A stretch of DNA of 33,145 nt. It comes from CAYUYV01 sp050331455 (GTDB taxonomy: Bacteria; Pseudomonadota; Alphaproteobacteria; JAJFIK01). The position numbers and the translations under genes are program-made. The notes beneath the pieces are model-generated. The model ran no database searches, was not told the DNA's origin, and saw only the letters and a program-made list of their open reading frames with translations. Positions 1 through 9,000 of the stretch are shown here, piece after piece. Where the stretch lies: the NCBI GenBank assembly GCA_050331455.1, contig JBHJGV010000081.1, positions 1 to 33,145 on the forward strand. Direction: 5' to 3'. Within the stretch, counting starts at the first letter, position 1. Each line of letters starts with the position of its first letter.

Positions 1-31
1 GTGCGGATCACCTCTGGACAGAATTCTCGAT

Positions 32-122
32 CGTCATTGTGAGGAGCGCAGCGACGACGCAATCCCGAGCACCGGACACGGAGCATATGGGTCTGGATTG
101 CTTCGCTTCGCTCGCAATGACG
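32..122. repeat. REP/MITE-like imperfect palindromic repeat
   Basis: The left arm (from 32, beginning cgtcattgtgaggagcgcag) and the right arm (ggattgcttcgcttcgctcg at 95-114, then continuing to 122) are imperfect inverted repeats around a short unrelated centre, so the stretch can fold into one long hairpin. Arms built on cgtcattgcgagcgaagcgaagcaatcc are a very common intergenic repeat in proteobacterial genomes. Read as protein it gives the familiar spurious DCFASLAMT string. It lies downstream of the pbpC stop. Family identity is recognised from memory; copy number in this genome is unknown. Confidence 0.75.
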
Positions 123-233
123 CGGGTTGAAGCTGTGCGGGGTCAATACCAAACCCGCATTGATTGCATGGCCTCGCGGCCGACGCTTATCGCCTTGTAC
201 CAAGCCCCCATGGGGGTAACAACCGCGGGGCCC

Positions 234-2321
234 TCAGCGGCGGATCCGGAAGGTGGAGCGGGCGTTGCGGCCGTCCCGGTCCAGGACCGAAAGCTCCACA
301 AAGCCCGCGCCGTCGACGGCCCAGTCCTTGAGCCCCCCCTCCCCTGCCGGAAGAACGCGGCCATTCACGATCCAGCGCAAGGGCGCCCGGCCGCCTTCGG
401 CACTGAAGGTCAAAATGCCGTCTCGCGGGAAGAGCACCGTCGCCCCACTGGGCGGGTAGAGCACGCGCAAGGGGTCCGGCGCCCCCGGCCCCCTGCCCTC
501 AATGCCGAACCGGCGCAGGGCCGGCGGCAGATCCTCGGGCGATGTGGCACGGATCACCCCAATCGGCACGGGACCGGCCCCCCCGGGCTCCTTGGGCAGC
601 AGGCTGAAGACCTGGAGCATCAAGGGGGCCGCCGCATTGCGCCCGATCCGGCCCGGGCGCGCGGTCCCGTCCGCCCGGCCCACCCAGACGCCGACCGTGA
701 AGCGCGGGCTGAAGCCCATGGCCCAGGCATCCTGGAATCCGGCGGATGTGCCGGTCTTGAAGGCAATGGCACGGTCCCGGACGATATTGCGCGCCTGGCC
801 CCAGCCGTCCGGCAAAGGCGCCCCCCGCAGGATATCCGCCACATACCAGGCCGCGGCCGCGCCGGTGATGGGATGGCCGTCTTCCGGCGGATCCCCGTCA
901 AGGAAGCGCAGCGGCGCCGCGCGTCCGTGCGCGGCAAGGCCCGCATAGAGCATGGTCAGATCGCGCAGCGTCACGCCGACCCCGCCCAGAGCAATGGGAA
1001 GGTGGGCGTCGCCGGCCCGGCCCGGCAGGGTCAACGCGGCACCGGCACGGCGAAGCACCGTATAAAGACGGTTTGGTCCGACCTTGTCCAGAAGGGCCAC
1101 GGCCGGCACGTTCAGGGAACTCTGCAAGGCCATGCGGGCACTCACGGTGCCCTGGAAAGAGCGGTCGAAATTGCGCGGGGCGTAATGGCCGAAGGCCCGG
1201 CGCCGGTCCTCGATCAGGCTCGCCGGGTGGAGGATCAGATCGTCGAAGGCCAAAGCGTACACAAAGGGCTTGAGGGCCGATCCCGGCGAACGCAGGGCGG
1301 CGGCCAGATCCATCTGGCCACCGCGCGCCCGGAAATCATGGCCACCCAGATAGGCCCGCACGGCCCGGCTGTCGTTTTCCACCACGATCACGGCAAGGCT
1401 CGCGCCGTCGTCGAAGCGGGCCGCCTCCCGCATCGCCAGGTCCTCCAGCACCCGCTGGAGGGGCCGCTCCAACATCGTGGTCAGCGTCCGGTCCCGGCCG
1501 TGGCGCCGCAGCAGGTCCCGGGCGAGCCGGGGGGCATGGAAGGGAAAGGCCCGGCGCCGGTCCGGCATGGGCTCGCCCCGTGCCTCGTCATGGCTCCGGC
1601 GGCTGATCGCTCCAGCGGCCAGCAGCCGGCCCAGGACCTTGTCGCGGGCCGCCTTTGCCTCCGCCGGCCGACGGTCGGGACGCTGACGTTCCGGCGACTG
1701 CGGCAGGGCCACGAGAAGCGCCGCCTGCCCCAGGGTCAGGGCCGCCGGTTCCTTGCCGAAATAAGCGAGACTTGCCGCCCGCACGCCTTCCAGATTGCCG
1801 CCGAACGGCGCGAGGGTGAGGTACACGCCGAGGATTTCATCCTTCGTGAAACGCACTTCGAGTTGCAGGGCCCGGACCACCTGGCGCAATTTGCCACCAA
1901 GGCCCCTCGACACGCCGGGCTCCAGCAGCCGCGCGGCCTGCATGGTCAGGGTCGAGGCGCCCGAGACCACCCGGCCCGAGGCGATCAACTGACCGAAGGC
2001 CCGCACGCCCGCCAGGGGATCGACCCCGGGATGGGTGTCGAAGCGCTTGTCCTCATAGGTCTTGAGGAGGCGCAGATACCGTGCATCGACCGCGCCGGGC
2101 GCCGCCGCGAGGCGCCATTTGTCGTCCTTGCTGAGAAAGGCGCGCAAGAGCCGCCCGTCCCGGTCCAGGACCAGCGGCGAGCGGTCCTCGAACCGGGTCA
2201 ATGGCGGCGGAAACAGCCGATCAAGGATCACAATGGCGGCCACCAGAAGCCCGGCAGCAGCGAGGAGCATCGCCCCCCGCCATTGCCAGGCCGTCTGGAC
2301 CCGGCCCTTATTCGCCGCCAT
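234..2321 (-). CDS. pbpC: Penicillin-binding protein 1C (bifunctional transglycosylase/transpeptidase-like)
   Basis: This 695-residue inner-membrane protein polymerises, and may crosslink, peptidoglycan in the periplasm. An N-terminal signal anchor lies at about residues 14-33. The GT51 glycosyltransferase domain follows (about 45-225), with the catalytic Glu90 in the EDKRF motif and GASTLTMQ at 121-128. The penicillin-binding transpeptidase domain (about 300-560) shows S348-A-L-K351 (SxxK), S402-L-N404 (SxN) and K522-T-G-T. The tail from about 605 fits the PBP1C C-terminal domain. All catalytic motifs are intact and the length is somewhat short for the family. The start codon lies inside the 3' end of the upstream macroglobulin gene (14 nt overlap), which suggests translational coupling. 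The macroglobulin-PbpC pairing is the standard arrangement in many Gram-negatives. Confidence 0.95.
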   Translation of the reverse strand: MAANKGRVQTAWQWRGAMLLAAAGLLVAAIVILDRLFPPPLTRFEDRSPLVLDRDGRLLRAFLSKDDKWRLAAAPGAVDARYLRLLKTYEDKRFDTHPGVDPLAGVRAFGQLIASGRVVSGASTLTMQAARLLEPGVSRGLGGKLRQVVRALQLEVRFTKDEILGVYLTLAPFGGNLEGVRAASLAYFGKEPAALTLGQAALLVALPQSPERQRPDRRPAEAKAARDKVLGRLLAAGAISRRSHDEARGEPMPDRRRAFPFHAPRLARDLLRRHGRDRTLTTMLERPLQRVLEDLAMREAARFDDGASLAVIVVENDSRAVRAYLGGHDFRARGGQMDLAAALRSPGSALKPFVYALAFDDLILHPASLIEDRRRAFGHYAPRNFDRSFQGTVSARMALQSSLNVPAVALLDKVGPNRLYTVLRRAGAALTLPGRAGDAHLPIALGGVGVTLRDLTMLYAGLAAHGRAAPLRFLDGDPPEDGHPITGAAAAWYVADILRGAPLPDGWGQARNIVRDRAIAFKTGTSAGFQDAWAMGFSPRFTVGVWVGRADGTARPGRIGRNAAAPLMLQVFSLLPKEPGGAGPVPIGVIRATSPEDLPPALRRFGIEGRGPGAPDPLRVLYPPSGATVLFPRDGILTFSAEGGRAPLRWIVNGRVLPAGEGGLKDWAVDGAGFVELSVLDRDGRNARSTFRIRR

Positions 2322-5300
2322 CCCGTGCCTCGGACCGGCCCCCCGAGCCGGCGGGCAGAATGGTCAGCGAGCCTTCCGCAGTGCGCGCGAAGACGCGGGG
2401 GGCATACATGTCCTCCATCCTTACCGCCGGCAGGGCGAAGGTGCCCGGCGTGATGGCCCGCACCACATAGGCAAAGGCAAAGACCGGCAGGGGCGGCCTC
2501 TTCTCGTCGTCCCGGCGGGACCGGCGATAGCGGCTGCCGATGGTGAAGGACGCCACGAAACGGTCATCCCGGGCGGAGGCCATCCGGGTGTAGCTGAGCT
2601 TGGGCAGCCAACGATAGGCCTTGTCGCTGCGGACGCTCGGATCCAGCACCGTTTCAATCTCAAAGCCCGCCGGGAGAAGATCGACAAGCGCCATCTCGTG
2701 AAATCCGTAGTCTTCCATCCGGCCGGCGATCAGAACGATGTAGCGCTCGCTCTGGCGCAGGGTCGCCAGATCCACGGGCTTGGCGTCGAGGGACAGGATC
2801 CGCTTGCGCAGGCGCAGCCCCTCGGCCGCCGGATCCAGGGGGTCGTTCGGAATGCCCTGGGCCGTCGCCACATACCACAGGTCTTCTTCGCCCGTATTGC
2901 GGACCGAAACGCCGCGCCGGAGTTCGTCCGCGTCCGGCGTCAGGGTGATGCGGGCAGGGTCCTGCACGGCTCGGGTGCCATCCACGGCAACCGTGATGCT
3001 GGCCGCGGCTTTGGCCTCACTCAGATAATGGGCGTTCAGAAGCATCCAGACCCGGTCCTGGGTTGTCGCGTATTGCAGCCGGTCCTGGAACGTCTCGCGT
3101 TTCGCCATCAGGGGGGGCAGCATTTCGAAGCGGCGGCTTTCGGCGATCAGGGCCGAGACGGCCTCCACGTCCCGCATCAGGCTGCCATAGGCCTCGGACT
3201 CATAGGTATCCGGATCAGCGGCGGTGAGCGACGCCACGGCCTCCGTAAAGGCCATCCGCCCCCGGGCCCGATCTCCCAGGGCATCGAGGGCCCCGCCGAG
3301 AAAACCGAGCCCGATGGCCGATTTCAGATCGCCGCGCTGGGAATCGAACAGGTAGCGCACGTCCGAAATACGCACCTTGCCGACCTTGGCCAGGACATAG
3401 GCCGCATAGGCCCGAGCTTCCGCATCACGCCAATTGGCCTCCACCAGATTGGCGAGCCAGGCATGGCCGCGATGGACCGCATCGGTCGGCACGACAAGAT
3501 CCGTCGCCTTCGCCGCCGTCAGGAAATCGAGCGCGAAAACACTGAGCCACAGATTGGCTTCGCCGCCCGCACTCGTCCACATCCCGAAGGCACCATTGGG
3601 ACGCTGAAGATCGAGCACCTTGTCCACGGCATTCTGGAGGCGGGTCTGCAGGTCCCCGTCTTCGGCCAAACCGCTTTCGGCCGCCAGATCGTTGAAATAG
3701 AGCAGCGGGAAGGCCCGGCTCGTCGTCTGCTCCAGACAGCCATAAGGATAGCGGTCAAGGGCCTTCAGGAGGCCGGGGACATCGACGGCGGGCACGCTGG
3801 ACAAAGCGAGGGAGAAATCCGCCGTAGACGGATAAAAACCATCCAAGACGTCCGCACCGTAGTCGAGATCGGTGCCCGGTTCCAGCACGCCGGTGCGGAT
3901 CGTCGTGCGGGGCAGGCGCGGCGCCCGCACTTCGATGGGCCAGGATCGGTCGATCCTGAAATCATCGGGCCCGACCAGTTTGAGTCCGATCTCGGTCACA
4001 CCCGGCGCCGTCGCGGACAGGGTGACGGGCAGCCGGCGTTCCTCGCCCATGGCCAGTTCCGCCGCAGGGACAGCCGCCGGGCGCCGCAGGGCCCGTCCGG
4101 TCGAGATGTCAGCGGCGTAGGACCCCGCCGGCCCGTCCACATTGTTGATCTGGAGGGTCGCCGATGCTTGGTCTCCGGGGGCGAGGAAGCGCGGCAGGGT
4201 CAGATCGGCCACCACGTCCCGGCGCACGGCCACTTTCACGCTGCCATGGCCCACCGCTTCGGGGCTGAAGGCGACAGCCATGAGAGTCAGCTCACCGACG
4301 AAATCCGGCACCGTGACGGGGATCACCGCCGAGCCGTCGGGTGCCAGCGACACGATGCCTGAGAACAGCGCCACCGTCCGTGTGGGCACGACCTGCAATC
4401 CGCCCGCGTCCGCCATTGCGTCCCCGCCGGAGCGGAGGGCACCGACGCTGCCCCGGGCGCCCCGAATCAAACGGCCGTAGTCGTCCCGGATCTCAAGCGC
4501 AAGGCGCCGCTTGCCAAAATAGTGCCGCTCGGGCGCCGGCGGCTCGAAATCCGTGAGGTTCAGGATGCCGGTATCGACGGCGGCGAGGGTGACATGGGCG
4601 TTTTTCAGCCCATCCTGGCCCTCACGCCGGGCCACGCTGACGGGGATCTCAATCTCGGTCTGGGGCGTCAGTCGCTCCGGCAGGTCGAAGCGGACTTCGA
4701 GGGTACGCGCCGACTGATCGAGGGCCAGATGCGCAAGGCCGATGGCGCGCACCGGCGCCATGGACCCCGCTCCGTCCAAGGGCCGATAGGCGTTGACAAG
4801 GACATAAGCCCCGGTGCCCCAGGACCCCTTCACGGGCACATCCATGGTGAGGCCATCCGCCGGCAGGTCGATCAGCCGGGTTTCGAACACCCGGGACCCC
4901 GCAATGGTGACGAGCGCCTTGCCAGCCATCGGGGGACGGATGGTCACGCGCGCCGTGTCGCCGGCGCTGTAGGAGGATTTGTCGGCCAACACCGTAACCC
5001 GGTCCGGCCGCTGATCGCTTCCGCCGCCATACCAGCCGGACCAGAACCTCATGCTGGACCGGGCACCCGAAGCCTTGTCCTCAATCTCGAGCCGGTAGCC
5101 TCCGGAGGCAAGACCCTCCACCTCAAGCCGGGCCGGCGAGGCTGCTGCCAGATCGATATTGCCCGCCTCGACGGGGCGGTCCCGGACGATCCGCTCATAG
5201 CGCCAGTCATTGCCGGACTGGTACCATTGATAGTTCACGACCTCACGGATCAGGGTCCAGGACACCGCCTCTGCCGCAATCGGCTCGCCCAGGGGATCGA

Positions 5301-7296
5301 GGGCGACAAGCTGGAAGGCGGCCGGCTTGTCCGTCTGCGCGACGCGATTGCGGAACGTCGGGCGGATGCCCAGATTGACCGCACGGGGCCGGATCGGCAG
5401 GGCAATTTGTTCGCGGGTGGTGCGTCCGCCGGGTTCGAACACGGATACGGTGATATCGGCGCGCAGGGGATGGGACACGCCGGGAAAATCCTGGATCGTG
5501 CCCTCGGCAAGGGTTTTGCCTTGGGCATCCGTGCGCGCCATGGACAGCGTTTCGAGGGTGGGTGAGAAGGGTTCGTCCACCCGGCCGAAATCATAGTCCG
5601 CATGGTCCGGGAAGGGCCGGGGATCACGAATGATCCGCATGCTGGCTTCTCCGCCCAGATCCTTACCCGGCGCGTCATAAAGATACCGGGCCGTCACATC
5701 GACCGAAACGGCATCGCCGGGCCGCAGGACTGCGGCGTCGGTCTCCAGGGACACTTCGAGGCGCTCCGGCACGAAATCCTGGACATCGAATCGCGCCGAG
5801 CCGACCGCCGCACGCTCCGGGTCGAGATAGACCTGAACACTCCAAAGCCCCCGGGGCGCCGAGCGGGACAGGGTGACCGGCACATGGACGGCACCGCTGG
5901 CCTGGTCCTTCACGGTCAAACGGCGATATTCGATGCCGTCGGGTCGGCGCATGACGATCGTCAGGGGCACATCGGCAATGGCCATGGCATCCCGGTCCCG
6001 CAACAGACTGACGACCTGAACCGTTTCCCCAGGCCGATAGATGCCGCGGTCGAGATAGACAAAGGCGTCCGTTTCGCTCACCGCCGGCCGGCCGTCCACG
6101 CCCCGGTCGCTGAGGTCGAAGGCGGGCCGACGCAGGTCGAGGATCATGAAATCCCCGTCCGCATAGGCCATCACCATGACCGGGTGGAGCCCGCCCTCGC
6201 CCCGGGACAGGCCGGGATCGAAGGTGACCTGCCCCTCCGAATCGGTTCGGGCCGTCCCCAGAATGTCATTGTTGCGCGCAACGAGATGCACCTCGACGCC
6301 GCGCAGGGGCCGGGCCGTGGCCAGGGAGCGCACGAACACCCGCAAACCGTCCTCGCCGGAAAAACTCGTCAGGGCAAGGTCGGAATCGAGCACCCATTGG
6401 CTGGAGGAAGCCCGCTCGGCATCGCCCGTTTCCGGGCCGCTTGCATCCTCGGCAAGGACCCAATAAGCACCGCGCCGATCCTTGGGCAGAACGGTGCGCA
6501 GGGGAAATATCGTTCGGGTCGTGGCATTGCGCTCTCCGGCCACGTCCATCTCGCCGGACCAAACCAGCGCGGCGTTTTCCCGCTCGATTTCCCGGGCCCG
6601 CCATTCGCGCAGGTTCTGGCGGCCGATCATGCCGGCGCGCAATTGGGACAGGATGCGGTCGCCAATGCGCAAGACCCGGATCTTCAGCGTCTCCACATTC
6701 ACGGTCGTGATGGGAATGCCGTCCGTGCCCTCCCGCGGCAAAATCAGGCCGTCGCCGAAGGTCACGGCCGCCGGGCGGTCTTTCAACTCCACGCGCACGG
6801 TCTCGTCAAAGGGAGTGCGGTCGCCGGACTGGGACGGCATGCCGGCCCGGACGGTCACCGAATAGGTTTCGGAGAAAGACAGGCCGCCAAGACACAGGAG
6901 AGGCCCCTGAACGCGTAGCACCGGCGTGATGTCCGGCGTGATGGACAGGTAATCCCCGTAGCGGACCGTCCCCTCACGGTCCAATTCCTTGGTGAAGACA
7001 AGGCAGGCTTCCGGATCGTCGCCATTCGTATCGACCCGCAAGCGGCTGAAGGCGAAGCGGTCGGCCACGGCCTCGCCGGCGCCTCTGGGCCCCGGGGCAG
7101 CGCCGCTGTCCATGGCGGCATCGACCACTGTGCCACGCTCCTGGACCGCCCGATCCGCGCCGGCCGTCACGGTTTCCCGGGCCGTCTCGCTCAAGGATGT
7201 GTCGCGCGCCGGCATTTGGGCGCTTTGCCAATACAGGGCCGCCCCGGCAATGGCCGCAACCGCGGCAGCGCCGATGATGGTCGAAAGATGTTTCAT
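2308..7296 (-). CDS. Bacterial alpha-2-macroglobulin family protease inhibitor (YfhM/ECAM type)
   Basis: The product is 1662 residues, close to Escherichia coli YfhM. Proteins of this family are periplasmic protease traps: cleavage of a bait region exposes a thioester that covalently captures the attacking protease. The thioester motif is intact here as C1187-L-E-Q1190, followed by TTS. The N-terminus has a hydrophobic segment at about residues 7-23 without a lipobox cysteine, so it is a signal peptide or anchor rather than a lipoprotein. Many beta-sandwich macroglobulin repeats (e.g. the YRPGETVQV type) precede the thioester domain, and an alpha/alpha-toroid-like helical region surrounds it. 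The start is supported by a purine-rich GGGAGGGG upstream. The gene runs directly into pbpC with a 14 nt overlap, matching the proposed role of guarding the periplasm when the wall is breached. Confidence 0.93.
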   Translation of the reverse strand: MKHLSTIIGAAAVAAIAGAALYWQSAQMPARDTSLSETARETVTAGADRAVQERGTVVDAAMDSGAAPGPRGAGEAVADRFAFSRLRVDTNGDDPEACLVFTKELDREGTVRYGDYLSITPDITPVLRVQGPLLCLGGLSFSETYSVTVRAGMPSQSGDRTPFDETVRVELKDRPAAVTFGDGLILPREGTDGIPITTVNVETLKIRVLRIGDRILSQLRAGMIGRQNLREWRAREIERENAALVWSGEMDVAGERNATTRTIFPLRTVLPKDRRGAYWVLAEDASGPETGDAERASSSQWVLDSDLALTSFSGEDGLRVFVRSLATARPLRGVEVHLVARNNDILGTARTDSEGQVTFDPGLSRGEGGLHPVMVMAYADGDFMILDLRRPAFDLSDRGVDGRPAVSETDAFVYLDRGIYRPGETVQVVSLLRDRDAMAIADVPLTIVMRRPDGIEYRRLTVKDQASGAVHVPVTLSRSAPRGLWSVQVYLDPERAAVGSARFDVQDFVPERLEVSLETDAAVLRPGDAVSVDVTARYLYDAPGKDLGGEASMRIIRDPRPFPDHADYDFGRVDEPFSPTLETLSMARTDAQGKTLAEGTIQDFPGVSHPLRADITVSVFEPGGRTTREQIALPIRPRAVNLGIRPTFRNRVAQTDKPAAFQLVALDPLGEPIAAEAVSWTLIREVVNYQWYQSGNDWRYERIVRDRPVEAGNIDLAAASPARLEVEGLASGGYRLEIEDKASGARSSMRFWSGWYGGGSDQRPDRVTVLADKSSYSAGDTARVTIRPPMAGKALVTIAGSRVFETRLIDLPADGLTMDVPVKGSWGTGAYVLVNAYRPLDGAGSMAPVRAIGLAHLALDQSARTLEVRFDLPERLTPQTEIEIPVSVARREGQDGLKNAHVTLAAVDTGILNLTDFEPPAPERHYFGKRRLALEIRDDYGRLIRGARGSVGALRSGGDAMADAGGLQVVPTRTVALFSGIVSLAPDGSAVIPVTVPDFVGELTLMAVAFSPEAVGHGSVKVAVRRDVVADLTLPRFLAPGDQASATLQINNVDGPAGSYAADISTGRALRRPAAVPAAELAMGEERRLPVTLSATAPGVTEIGLKLVGPDDFRIDRSWPIEVRAPRLPRTTIRTGVLEPGTDLDYGADVLDGFYPSTADFSLALSSVPAVDVPGLLKALDRYPYGCLEQTTSRAFPLLYFNDLAAESGLAEDGDLQTRLQNAVDKVLDLQRPNGAFGMWTSAGGEANLWLSVFALDFLTAAKATDLVVPTDAVHRGHAWLANLVEANWRDAEARAYAAYVLAKVGKVRISDVRYLFDSQRGDLKSAIGLGFLGGALDALGDRARGRMAFTEAVASLTAADPDTYESEAYGSLMRDVEAVSALIAESRRFEMLPPLMAKRETFQDRLQYATTQDRVWMLLNAHYLSEAKAAASITVAVDGTRAVQDPARITLTPDADELRRGVSVRNTGEEDLWYVATAQGIPNDPLDPAAEGLRLRKRILSLDAKPVDLATLRQSERYIVLIAGRMEDYGFHEMALVDLLPAGFEIETVLDPSVRSDKAYRWLPKLSYTRMASARDDRFVASFTIGSRYRRSRRDDEKRPPLPVFAFAYVVRAITPGTFALPAVRMEDMYAPRVFARTAEGSLTILPAGSGGRSEARDGGE

Positions 7297-7691
7297 GGCC
7301 GGGCCCCTCCCACGGACCGTCTATGTTTGCGCTTTGGCGCCCGCTCGCCCCCCTGGACGCCGTGCGCTTTAAACCCGAAGCCGGATGCGCTCACCGGCCC
7401 GTCCCCTTCGCATCCCCCGCAACCGTGGTCCCGGCCCACATTTTTGGCAGGCGCAGCGCTGGTAGGAGCGCCCGGCCTTCGATAGGCGAGACCCCGAAGA
7501 CATCGCGGTACTCCGAACCGCCGGTCCGCGCAACCATTGGGGAGCGCCCGGCGGACCCGTTCATGGGCAAAGCGGAGGCGTGGCCGGCCAATTTGGGGGA
7601 CCGCGCGAAGCCTTGACCCGCCAGGGGTGCCCGGCGACCCTTGTGTCAGGGTCCCGTTCGGGACGATGTCGAAGCGCGGGAGGAGAACATC
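7297..7691. other. Divergent intergenic region between the macroglobulin and HAD genes (395 bp)
   Basis: No convincing gene was found on either strand; the open frames here have no recognisable product or ribosome binding site. It should hold the promoters of the minus-strand macroglobulin operon and the plus-strand HAD gene, but no clear -35/-10 pair is visible. A short perfect hairpin, GTCCC-GTTC-GGGAC at 7651-7664, lies 27 nt before the HAD start codon. It could influence translation initiation there. Confidence 0.5.
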
Positions 7692-8333
7692 ATGGTCGAG
7701 GCGGTGATCTGGGATTTCGGGGGCGTGATCACGAGTTCCCCCTTTGAGGCCTTCAATCGCTACGAACAAGACAACGGGATCCCGAAGGATTTCATCCGGA
7801 CCGTGAACGCTACAAACCCGGACACCAATGCCTGGGCCCTGTTCGAGCGCAGCGAGGTTTCCATTGAGGGCTTCGACGACCTTTTCGCCGCCGAAACCCG
7901 GGCCGCCGGCCATGAGGTGCGCGGGCGCACGGTGATCGACCTGCTGCACGGGGATGTGCGCCCGGCCATGGTGGAGGCCTTGCGCCGCTGCGCCGCCCGC
8001 TTCAAAACCGGCTGCATCACGAACAATGTGAAACCCTCCAAAGGCACCAGTTTTTGGGCCGCCGGATCGCGTACCGAGCAGATCGCCCGGGTCATGGACA
8101 TTTTCGACCACGTGATCGAAAGCTCCAAGGCTGGCATTCGCAAGCCCGATCCGCGGATCTATCAGATGATGTGCGAGGCCCTGGGCGTGGACCCGAAGCG
8201 CTGCGTCTATCTCGACGATCTGGGGGTGAATCTGAAGCCCGCTCGGGCCATGGGCATGACGACCATCAAGGTCACCGAACCCGGCGCAGCCATCATGGAA
8301 CTGGAGACCGCGACGGGCCTCACGCTGCGATGA
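7692..8333 (+). CDS. HAD-superfamily hydrolase (epoxide hydrolase N-terminal/YihX-like phosphatase group)
   Basis: The 213-residue cytosolic protein starts at the ATG preceded by GGGAGGAG; an upstream in-frame ATG at 7641 lacks such a site. Motif I is D8-F-G-G-V, with the nucleophile Asp8 present. The usual second Asp (position 10) is Gly, as in the DLGNV-type HAD phosphatases. Motif II ends at Thr110 (CITNN), motif III Lys is K151 in RKPDPRIY, and motif IV is D175-D176 in VYLDD. A helical cap occupies roughly 15-85. Family members act on phosphate esters or other small electrophilic substrates. The substrate here cannot be told, and no adjacent gene hints at it. Confidence 0.85.
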   Translation: MVEAVIWDFGGVITSSPFEAFNRYEQDNGIPKDFIRTVNATNPDTNAWALFERSEVSIEGFDDLFAAETRAAGHEVRGRTVIDLLHGDVRPAMVEALRRCAARFKTGCITNNVKPSKGTSFWAAGSRTEQIARVMDIFDHVIESSKAGIRKPDPRIYQMMCEALGVDPKRCVYLDDLGVNLKPARAMGMTTIKVTEPGAAIMELETATGLTLR

Positions 8334-8354
8334 GGCTGGCGGCCAGTCCCAAGA

Positions 8355-8371
8355 GAGCCCGATCAGGGCTC
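8355..8371. other. Small inverted repeat after the HAD gene
   Basis: GAGCCC-GATCA-GGGCTC forms a 6 bp stem with a 5 nt loop, 21 nt after the HAD stop. The stop codon of the possible minus-strand remnant (8363-8365) falls in the loop. There is no U-tract on either side, so termination activity is uncertain. Confidence 0.35.
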
Positions 8372-8500
8372 AAGGGTAAAGAGTCCCGCCTCGCCGGCGG
8401 CGTCGAAAAAGGTGCGGAATACGCTGGTCTTGCCCTGGGCGGCGTCGGCGATCCGCACCCGGGCGCTGGGTGAGATGGGCTCAGAGGGAGAAACCTCGAA
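8363..8500 (-). pseudogene. Possible 3' remnant of an unidentified gene
   Basis: The minus strand encodes about 45 codons ending in TGA that read like an authentic protein C-terminus, with strings such as SARVRIADAAQGKTSVFRT and FDAAGEAGLFTLEP. G/C dominates third positions, as in neighbouring real genes. Upstream in frame the sequence degenerates at a small GAACCC/GGGTTC hairpin (8507-8521) into low-complexity Arg/Pro-rich reading, and no start with a ribosome binding site is seen. The rest of 8334-8709 holds GC-rich hairpins and no further gene. It may be the tail of a gene broken near the tRNA. The family is not recognised, and a short real gene remains possible. Confidence 0.3.
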
Positions 8501-8709
8501 CCGAACGAACCCGCAGGGTTCGCAAGCGCGACCGCGCGTCGGCCGGTCAGGCCGCACCCGCGGAGCACATGAGCGAAGCGAATTGTGCGTGAGCGAAGAA
8601 ATGGTGGGCCCGGATGGAGAACGTTCGAACTCGTCGACCCAAGCGGCCGACCGGCCGCCGGGCGGTCAGCCCGCCCCGCCGGAGGCGCTGCGCGCCGTGA
8701 GGCCAAAAA

Positions 8710-8785
8710 TGGTGGAGCCAAGGGGAGTCGAACCCCTGACCTCAGCAGTGCGATTGCTGCGCTCTCCCAACTGAGCTATGGCCCC
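8710..8785 (-). tRNA. tRNA-Ala (anticodon CGC)
   Basis: Read on the minus strand, the 76 nt give a complete cloverleaf. The acceptor GGGGCCA pairs with TGGCTCC, the D arm is GCTC/GAGC, and the anticodon stem CAGCA/TGCTG has a 7 nt loop with anticodon CGC at 8750-8752. The variable loop is AGGTC and the T arm is AGGGG-TTCGACT-CCCCT. The discriminator is A and the 3' CCA is encoded. It decodes GCG, a codon expected to be frequent in this GC-rich genome. Confidence 0.96.
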
Positions 8786-9000
8786 GAACCATGGGTTTGG
8801 ATAGGGCGGGGGCGGCAAAGGGTCAACTGAAATCCCAGTCTGCGAAGGCATGCGGCGAGCCAGGCCGGAGAGCGGCACGCTGTTCGGATCGTCGGTACGG
8901 CGTCCGTCGCCTTGTGTTAGACATCACGCTCTTTGGCGTGTGGACGGGGCGGCCCTGGGTGGGCGGGTGCTGCCTCGTGGAGATCGGGGTATCGGTCACG

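Noticed and set aside
39..6918. Very long plus-strand open frames (39-2453, 2062-4362, 4522-5565, 5602-6918) opposite pbpC and the macroglobulin gene
   Set aside because: They are antisense to two clearly recognised genes, have Arg/Gly/Pro/His-rich compositions typical of GC-rich antisense frames, and show no domains or ribosome binding sites.
8602..8642. A second tRNA gene on the minus strand
   Set aside because: Only a 3'-end-like string with a TTCGAAC is present; the T stem does not pair and no anticodon or acceptor 5' half is seen.
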